A DNA stretch of 64,000 nt from Distichodus sexfasciatus (taxonomy: Eukaryota; Chordata; Actinopteri; Characiformes; Distichodontidae). The notes beneath the pieces were generated by a model. That model made no database searches. It was not told the DNA's origin and worked only from the letters and a program-made list of their open reading frames with translations. Made by a program: the position numbers and the translations under genes. Below, piece after piece: positions 56,986-64,000 of the stretch (position 1 is its first letter; every line of letters starts with the position of its first letter). The stretch spans positions 2,550,452 to 2,614,451 of the forward strand of contig JAVGVS010000024.1 in assembly GCA_032718565.1 (NCBI GenBank), in the 5' to 3' direction.

Positions 56986-57362
56986 GGAGGTGTGAAATGC
57001 AAGTTTCATCACAATCCTATGTTATATTGATTCAACGGACAATGACCTCTGCATTCGACCCATCTGTGAAGGAGCAGTGGGCGGCTTTTTCAGCACTGCT
57101 CGGGGACGGTACCTTGCTCTTGAGTACCTCACTGGTACCTTTTCCGGTCCGGGACTTAAACCGGTGACTCTCCGCTCACAGGGCCCACTCCCTAACCGTA
57201 ACACTACCAACTGCCCCCCAAATCTTTCGACCTGTTCAGTATAAAGTGACCCTGCAATTTATGTGGTGCCTGTTCAGGGTTTTCATTTTGGGGTCGATAC
57301 TGTGGGCTCGTTCATCATTGAATCGATTTATCAAAGGAGATCAATGTATCATCACGTCCCTA
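56986..57362. mobile_element. AGGTGTGAAATGC element, copy 3, split by a SINE
   Basis: Left part GAGGTGTGAAATGCAAGTTT and right part CTGTGGGCTCGTTCATCATT ... ATCATCACGTCCCT belong to one element. Between them lies a minus-strand SINE (57,030-57,222), so the SINE inserted later. Confidence 0.5.
57030..57222 (-). repeat. tRNA-derived SINE, minus orientation, nearly full length
   Basis: The plus strand reads CTGCATTCGACCCATCTGTG, CTCGGGGACGGTACCTTGCT, GGGACTTAAACCGGTGACTC, CCCACTCCCTAACCGTAAC. On the minus strand this gives the A-box-like GGTTAGGGAGTGGG and B-box-like GGTTTAAGTCC. It splits a hAT-like element. Confidence 0.8.
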
Positions 57363-57884
57363 GCAAGTGGCCGCTTGGCTCATTCTTTCACACGTCTAGT
57401 GTTTCGTGAGCATGTGAAAGAGGTATTGTTCAGAAGCAGTGCACACAGCCCCGGCGGTTTTACCATCACAGAAATAGTCGAGATGACGACGACGGCGGCA
57501 GCGCTGATGATGACATATGGTCTGTGTTCATGTAACGTCTGAGGCATTCCTACAGCGCAGCTTCTCCCCAGTCAGGTGTCGTAGTCCTGCACTTTAGTTT
57601 TGGAAACATTGAGCCTCACTGTTGAGGGGAAATTCGTTCTCAAAAGCTGCTTACGCAGGTTTCACAAAGGTTGTGACACTGGTGCTGAATATTAACTCAA
57701 TGGGTTTTCTTAAATTTGAATATTTTATCATTTAATACTGTTTGAAGGTCTTACCTTTCATAAGAACAAATTTAGGAACAACGGTGGGGGTCCAAGCAAA
57801 AAAGCAACTGATGCAGTAAGTGTCGAAGAAATAAGTCAGCAAGTTTGCAAAAAAGCTCTGTTATGACATTGCATAAACTTATGT

Positions 57885-58225
57885 AGCGTTTTTAGCGCCC
57901 CCTATGGTTCAAATAGCAACATTTCCAGTCTTCCATGTCTTAGTTTGGATTGTTTATACCAAATTTGAGCAAAATTGGACTTGTGCCTCTTAAGGTATAG
58001 GCATTTAGCATTTATAACACCTCCTATTGTTTAATTGGCGCCTCTGACGCGATCTGGACCAAAATAAGGCAAACCGCGCTGCAATTAAGTCTCTAATTTT
58101 TGTGAAATTCCAAAAAGCTTTGTGTTTCAATATCAAGTCCGCAGATTCATTTGACACCTCACTTGCCTTGATCGGCTAATTAGCATAGGAGGAGTTCACA
58201 AAAACGTGTTTTGCATATTATGCAA
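57885..58225. repeat. Dispersed AGCGCCCCCTATGGTTCAAAT repeat
   Basis: TAGCGCCCCCTATGGTTCAA, AATTTGAGCAAAATTGGACT and TGTGCCTCTTAAGGTATAGG resemble a repeated fish sequence whose conserved start is a GCGCCCCCTA motif. I cannot place the class. Confidence 0.4.
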
Positions 58226-58740
58226 ATTAGCTCCAAATCTCAAAATGGGACGTCTATAATCCCAATTAGAAAGTTGTTTGACTCAAGCCAGAGAATCAAC
58301 TAAAGCAAGAAATTTCACTCCGATCACTACGATTTCCGACGAGATGCACGCCATTGGTACTTAACCTCAAAATTTTAGCTTTCTGCAAATGATGGTTCAA
58401 ACTGCACAATCCGCTTTGTAGGGGGAAAAAAAAACAAAAAAATAAATAAAGGAAAAACTGTTCAATTACTTTACACTCGGACCCCTAAAACAACATCAGC
58501 CAATGAATCCCATAATCCCTCATTCAGATTTACAAATCACGCCAAGAAACGCAACGTTAAAGGAAACCCCAGATCTAGTTTTATATCATAAGATTTACAC
58601 CATTTTTTAAGAAATCCCCCTCATCCTTAAGCGCTTGTCGCTCCGAACATCTGGAACGGGAACCTCTCTCAATCACTTCAACACTTCCCCACCCCCCACC
58701 TCCTCCAACACACACACACACACACACACTCGCATATGCG

Positions 58741-59340
58741 TAGTCCGGTCGCAGGAGGCTGCTCCCTCAGCCTGGCAGGAAGTGTTCTGACTTGCTGCCT
58801 GAGCTCTTTGTGAGGCAGTCAGGAATGCTGGTGCTCCACATTAGCCTTGAAGGGTGTGGAGGGAGCACTGCCTCTGCGTCTGCCGCTCGCCGCTGAGAAG
58901 ACCAGCCTCAGCACAGGTCTGGACCCCCGCTCTGTTTCTTTATCTTTCTTTCTCTCTCTCTCTCTTGCGCTTTTTGTGTTTTGGCTCTCTTTATCTCCAG
59001 TGGCGTCTCCCGCTTTCTCTTTGCCTCTCGCGCTTGTGTTGTTATCCAGAAGGAAAGTCTTTCCCCCTCCCGTGTGTTGACTCCCAGACTCTCTGTACTT
59101 CTTTCTGCCCTTTGCTCTGATGTGTCTGTGTGGTGTCGGTGGAGGGGGAAAGTGTTACTCCAGCGCTTTTGCTCCCTCTCGTTTTCCCCTGCCGGTTACA
59201 GCACAACGCAGCCTGTAGACGCTCGACTTTTTCTGTGTTTTTGCGTGAGCTTTTTTTTTTTTTTGCCTCTTTTTCGTGTATAAAGGGAGATTTTGTGTCT
59301 GTCAGTTTAGGCAGATTTTCGCACCGGTCCGCCGTCTTTG
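58741..59340 (+). promoter_or_regulatory. GC- and CT-rich block, alternative pls3 promoter candidate
   Basis: A (CA)n tract at about 58,711-58,731 is followed by GC-rich sequence with a CAGCACAG/GTCTGG junction near 58,915 and then long pyrimidine-rich runs (CTTTCTTTCTCTCTC). No conserved protein is encoded. Its position 2.3-2.9 kb upstream of the first pls3 coding exon makes it a second candidate for a 5'UTR exon and promoter. Confidence 0.25.
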
Positions 59341-59758
59341 ATCTAAGTGCCTGCTGAATAATGCACGAGAGGGTTTTTAAATATCTTAGTGCTGTAGCGT
59401 GAGGTAAATGCTTGGCGAGGTTCAAAAACCGGTTGGGTCTAATTTCAAGGTGTGTGTGTGTGTGTGTGTTGGTGGGGGGAGTGAGAATGGGCGAGTGTCA
59501 GGTTTGGCTTTTAACTCATTTGAGAAGTAAGCAAAGCAAACAAACCTCAGTCAAATCGGACCGCGTCTAGTTTGTGATTGTAGCCGGACGCTTTGGAAGA
59601 TTGAATTATCTCGTAGCGGCGTAATCCGATTTGATGACGGCATTTGCTCGCAGAGATCCGTAAGTGAATGACAGCATGATGGGGAGTGGCTCCCGACCCC
59701 CTTTTTTCCCTCCTTTTCCCCCCCACGTGGCGTTCCAAAGACGGCAGACTTCTGGGGT

Positions 59759-59873
59759 GGGTTTCCCGAAAGCATAGTTGCTAACATATTGCTAATTATG
59801 TTAGCATCACTATGTTAGTTGCTAATGTACACTATGTTAGTTGCTTGTTAGCGTCTATGCTTTTGGGAAACGC
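59759..59873. mobile_element. Small palindromic MITE (GGGTTTCCCGAAAGCATAG)
   Basis: Inverted ends GGGTTTCCCGAAAGCATAG and CTATGCTTTTGGGAAAC. The 80-bp interior has three copies of a unit like ACTATGTTAGTTGCT. About 115 bp. Confidence 0.7.
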
Positions 59874-60438
59874 AACCCCGAATAGCTGAGCGGTGAGGCC
59901 AGATCGAGTGCAGAACCTTGAGCCCAAATAAGAAAAACGCGGGGCTTTATCTTCCGCAGGGAATGCGGCCGCCCATCAAGTTGAGAAACATTTTTTTCTT
60001 GCCAAGTTAGGAAAATGTTGAAGCTGTTATTCCTAGCAGTTGTTAATATGACACAACGAAAGCTCTCTTTGAGTTTGTACCTGGGTGCGGGAGGGAGCGA
60101 GGGAGGGAGGGAGCGAGGGAGGGATGACTTGCATTGTTGTTGACATAACTCAGCAAAGATTGACGGCAAGACGGGGCGCGCGCGCACGTGTGCGTGTGCG
60201 TGTGTGTGTGTGTGTGAGGGAGGGAGGGAGAGAGAGAGGGAGGATAAATCGTTCCCCGTCCCAACCACTTCACAACAACCACGCCACATGTCACTCTTGA
60301 CGGCCAGCTTTGGGAGCAGCTGTCTGTAACAACTGTTCCGGGATCAGCGTTTTTGTCCAGTTGCTTTAACCGCTCTCATTTTTCCTTGATGCACTAACAT
60401 TTTATATTTAGCCCAAACTTTTGCTCGTTGCATTAAAC

Positions 60439-60621
60439 CAGCGTTTCTCAATTCCAGCCCTCGCGGCCCACCGCTCCGCACATATTCGGTATTTCCCACA
60501 CTGTCGCACGCTGTTCCGACATTGCTAATTAGCTAATCCGTAGCATCAGCTGTGCTCTGGGTCGGTAATATCAAATCTGTGCAGAGTGGTGGTCCGTGAG
60601 GACTGGGATTGAGAAACGCAG
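60439..60621. mobile_element. hAT-type MITE (CAGCGTTTCTCAATTCC), copy 2, 8-bp duplication
   Basis: Starts CAGCGTTTCTCAATTCCAG and ends CTGGGATTGAGAAACGCAG; flanked by CATTAAAC on both sides (60431-60438, 60622-60629). 183 bp. Same family as 34719-34900. Confidence 0.88.
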
Positions 60622-61575
60622 CATTAAACTAAGCTGAATATATTTTTCGTTTAGCAAGTGCAGCATGCCGTCTGATCTGTCAGTAATCACCGAAAAAGCT
60701 GTGCAGGCCTCGTCTGCTGGACAGAGCTTGGTTTAGTGCCAAACTGCTCTGAACAAACAGCCCAAACCCTGATCTCGAATTATTAAAAAATAATCATCGA
60801 TAGTGATTTTTCCTTTCATCTGATGTATTCTTCTTGACTAACCGAACATCTTAGAAACGATTTAATCTCTTGACGCCATCACAGTTACAATCTTGACACG
60901 GCTACCACTGAGACACATCAGAATAAACCAAAAAAAAAAAAAGCAAGTGCCAAGTTCATTGCCTTTTTTGGATGCCGCCCGTCAAAGGAAACGTGCCCCC
61001 ATTTTTCCCTTGTAGCCAAGACACACAATAGAGCTTTGCATGCTTGACAGCCCTTTGCATGCCATGCAAACTGACCTTACTGTATTCTGTGGCAGCTCCC
61101 TGATCTATCGTGCAGCAGAGGCTCGTAACTTTCTAGCCGAGTCGCCCCAATCGCCGACTTTTCTGAAGCTTCAGAGCTGCTAAAATGCAAAACAGTTTGG
61201 GCTGGGCGATGCCATCGAAAATCAGCATCGCGATCGTTTGCACATCGGTTATGATTCGTTAACGTATATTTTGGTTTGGAGGAGCTTGCGTGCTGTGGAC
61301 ACACGTCGGAAACAATATAATGTCTGTTAAGTTCAAAGTCTGGTGATTCCGATGGTATGTGAGTGGATTCTGTAATTTAAAGGGATTGAGTTATTAAGAA
61401 CAAATTAATATCCGTTGCAGATTGTGTGCGTCAAGCTGAAAAGGTTAAAGTACGAACGCATTTTTTAAACTGGACAAGATTGCATCGATTAGAGGTGCAT
61501 TCCTTGACCTTTGCAAAAAGGCAACTGATGTTTGTCCTTTAAACCCTCTCTTTCTGTGTGCTTTTCTTGTGACAG

Positions 61576-61688
61576 AAAAAGGCGTCTTGTCGGAGTGAGG
61601 AAGGAACCGGTTTTGTTCTGCGGGGAGATGGCAGCAAAGATATCCAAAGACGAGCTGGAGGAGCTGCGTGAAGCCTTCGGGAAAGTCG
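61576..61688 (+). CDS. pls3: Plastin 3, first coding exon (partial gene; CDS 61628-61688)
   Basis: Plastin 3 (T-plastin) is a cytoplasmic actin-bundling protein with two N-terminal calcium-binding EF-hands and four calponin-homology domains. This exon begins after acceptor CTTGTGACAG, has a 52-bp 5'UTR segment, and from the ATG at 61628 codes AAKISKDELEELREAFGKV plus one base of the next codon before donor GTGAGC. KISKDELEELREAF is the entering helix of the first EF-hand and the phase-1 break before the Asp of the loop matches the plastin family. The next exon (calcium loop and FICDYELHELF region) is not in the remaining 2.3 kb, so the gene continues to the right. At least one upstream non-coding exon is expected. 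A different plastin paralogue is possible but less likely. Confidence 0.88.
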
Positions 61689-64000
61689 GTGAGCGGTCTT
61701 CCTGTTCTGCCGGTCGGGCCAGTAGATCTTCGCGGCCAAACGGAAGGCCACGTGGACCTCCTGGGAAGGACGGGCTTCACTTTCGCTTGTTTGTCCGCCC
61801 CCGCCTGATGGCGATCGAGGGGGTTCAGGCAAAATGAAGCTGCTTTGTATCTTAGGGTGGGAAATATGGGCAAATTGTGGCACTACCTCCCTTAGGTGCC
61901 TGAGCAAGACCCTTAACCTCAAGTTGCTCCAGGGGGACTGTCCCTGAAATTAGGAATATGGATAATTGTAAATAAGTAAACATTGGCAAATGTCAGAATC
62001 TTCATGAAAACTGTGTTAAGAACAAATTTCCTCAAGAAAGGTTGGTAGCCGATGCCCGGCGAACGCTTTAAACTTTAACCCGACAAGGTTCAATGACATG
62101 CCTGTGGTCGCACGTCAGATGACGTGAACGAGTGAATGAGTGCCGTGAAGTGAAGTTTCTTATCTCTCTTTGGTGTTACAGTAGACACCCATCATGGTTT
62201 GCGCTGGAGTTTAACTACGGTAATAAACCCATGAGTCTTCTGCTCTCCAGCCCCGAGATGTTAGTGCCTTAACGGTCACCAACTGACGTCACTATGCAGT
62301 TCTTCCAGCTCTCCCGAACAAGCAGAGACCGGATAATCGCGTTTAAAGCGAGGATAATGCAATTCGGAAGACGATCGGCAAGGAATACCCTCCATCGCAA
62401 GGCGTAACGCGAGCTGCCGCAATATTCTTTAAAAGCTCGGTGTCCTTGAAGGCGTGGCGCCGTTAACTCTTATCCTGCTCGTCACGCTGTCAATAAAGGC
62501 ACACTGCGTGCACACTGAGTACATAGAAAATGAAGCGAAGAGAGACTATATCGGTTTTATTTTTTCCTGAATTCCGTTTTTTTCCATCTTTATTCTTCTG
62601 AATTCCGTGTTTTACGTTATAATCATATTTATTCACCTAAAAAGTGTCTAATTATGGAGTGGATGGGAAAAAAGAACAATGTAGTAGAAAAAAAATCTCA
62701 CATTCAACTTCAACAAAGTGCTGGGGTTCAGCAGAACATTTACTGCTTTGGTAAAACATTTACCTGTAAACAACAGAAAACATTCATTTTTTGGTGCCAA
62801 ACCAAACGTTTCTGATGTGCGTGTTTGACTGTAGGTGGTCGTCACGTGTTCTTGCGGGTGCAGTCTATCGTGTGCTGGCAAAACTTACAAAAGAGTTGTT
62901 CTCCCGATTCATAAAAATCATGTGGGTATTGTTCTGCTCTAAACTTAGCACCGACACTCCAATTCCGTCATTTTTTTGAGGACTTGGGTGTTTCAGCCTC
63001 TTCTCCATAGCTGACCGTTGACGTTTCCCCCTCTGTGTCTGTGCGTTTGTGTGTGTGGAAAGCTGAGTCCCGCCTCAACAGGTAACACGTACAGGGGGCT
63101 GCAGCAGCCAAAACTGATTAGAAACCATTGCTTTGCTTTGCCCACACACCGATATCAGCCAATTATACGACGTTCCGCGTTTTACAATTTTATTTGTTGA
63201 ATTCCGCGATTCCGTCCGCGTTTTCCACATCGTGGAAGTCATAGGGCCCTAGTCCTGCTTTATTATTGATTTTATAAATACAAGTTAATGCTCAGCTCTT
63301 TAGACAAATGTTTGTACTGTCTGCTGAATGGTGTTTATGTAACTTGACCTACAATGAATACGTTTGGGAACTTGGCTTAACTTATAAAGACGTGTATTTA
63401 AGGATGACTAGTTTACCACACCCACTGGGCATCATTCACCCGTTCTTAAGAAGAAAGTGTTCCTACAACACACGAAAGCAGTTCTCACAAAGATTCTGAT
63501 ATTCGCCAACGTTCAGCCGTCTATGCAAAACCACCAGCCAAAATGACCACTAGTAATTATCCTGTACAATTGTTTTATAGTGTTACTGGTGCTGCAGACG
63601 GAAGGATCTTATCTGTCACCTTCGCTCTTTAACCATTAAATTACTGCCTGATTTGCCTTCGCATTACCGTGGAGATCGTTGACACAGTCAGAGAAATTCT
63701 AGGGTGGAGCGGCCAGACGTGCGTCTAGGGCAGCGGTGCTGGTCTGGGATCACCACGCCCGTCGTTATTATCATTTTATACAGGATGTGACGGATAGAAG
63801 CTGGTCATTTATCAGCAGTCGGTGACGTTGGATCCACACAAGCGCGGGGTAGAGTTTCAGCTCAGACTCGTTGCGGCCGACTCTAGACCTCTGGCTCGTT
63901 TTTCAGGACAAATGAGTAATTTTCTTCTAATTTTATTAGCACCGTGACTTCCTCTGTCTACTATACTTACACCATCTCATGGAGTTATTTTTATGGTCCT
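61689..64000 (+). other. pls3: pls3 intron after the first coding exon (partial)
   Basis: No further plastin exon found. Apart from the CGGBP1-like element (62,820-63,251) I see nothing recognisable. Confidence 0.6.
62820..63251 (-). mobile_element. hAT-like element with CGGBP1-type zinc finger remnant, copy 2 (inverted)
   Basis: Reverse complement of 17838-18270 with high identity over about 410 bp, from GTGTTTGACTGTAGGTGGTC to GAAGTCATAGGGCCCTA. It contains the same finger segment (GTGCAGTCTATCGTGTGCTG on the plus strand). In pls3 intron, downstream of the first coding exon. Confidence 0.7.

Larger units (their letters stand above)
52213..58740. other. Region between possible pls3 5' exon and the GC/CT-rich block
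   Basis: No conserved coding exon recognised. Contains the CCCTCCAGG element D, a poly-T tract at 55,960-55,979, the SINE-in-hAT nest at 57 kb and the GCGCCCCCTA repeat. 52,300-55,000 and 55,460-56,980 are otherwise unassigned. If the 52,212 donor is real, this is pls3 intron 1. Confidence 0.5.

Overview
The window is vertebrate nuclear DNA, almost certainly from a ray-finned (teleost) fish. It has split genes with GT-AG introns and proteins that closely match vertebrate families. It also carries a dense load of tRNA-derived SINEs, hAT-like miniature elements with 8-bp target duplications and internally deleted Tc1 elements, which is typical of fish introns. I cannot name the species.

Layout. 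(1) 1-26,420, minus strand: the 5' part of thoc2 (THO complex subunit 2), exons 1 to 15, about 548 residues with every exon phase consistent. The rest of the gene lies beyond the left edge; 1-6,283 is intron. (2) 26,421-29,440: a divergent intergenic stretch with a GC-rich thoc2 promoter flank, a long TG/TA dinucleotide tract, one SINE and a cluster of CAA/TAA, ATTC and CTTT microsatellites. (3) About 29,455-43,520, plus strand: magt1 (oligosaccharyltransferase thioredoxin-like subunit), ten exons ending in a 3'UTR with AATAAA. Its large intron 2 holds a decayed hAT (ZBED-like) transposase. (4) 43,520-61,575: no complete coding gene seen. It holds SINEs, Tc1 and hAT remnants, a tandem CArG motif, a CpG-rich segment ending in a good splice donor at 52,212 and a GC/CT-rich block at 58.7-59.3 kb. 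Either of the last two may be a first exon of pls3. (5) 61,576-61,688, plus strand: the first coding exon of pls3 (plastin 3), which continues past the right edge.

Thoc2 (mRNA export), Magt1 (N-glycosylation in the ER) and Pls3 (actin bundling) are unrelated housekeeping genes, so nothing suggests an operon-like system. The most unusual signal is magt1 exon 2. Its open frame is intact, but a 12-residue segment is read out of frame relative to all relatives, and the second cysteine of the CXXC redox site is displaced. Other points of note are a GC-AG intron in thoc2, transposon ends lying within about 35 bp of several splice donors, nested insertions that date one another, and a repeat carrying a CGGBP1-like zinc finger present in two inverted copies 45 kb apart.
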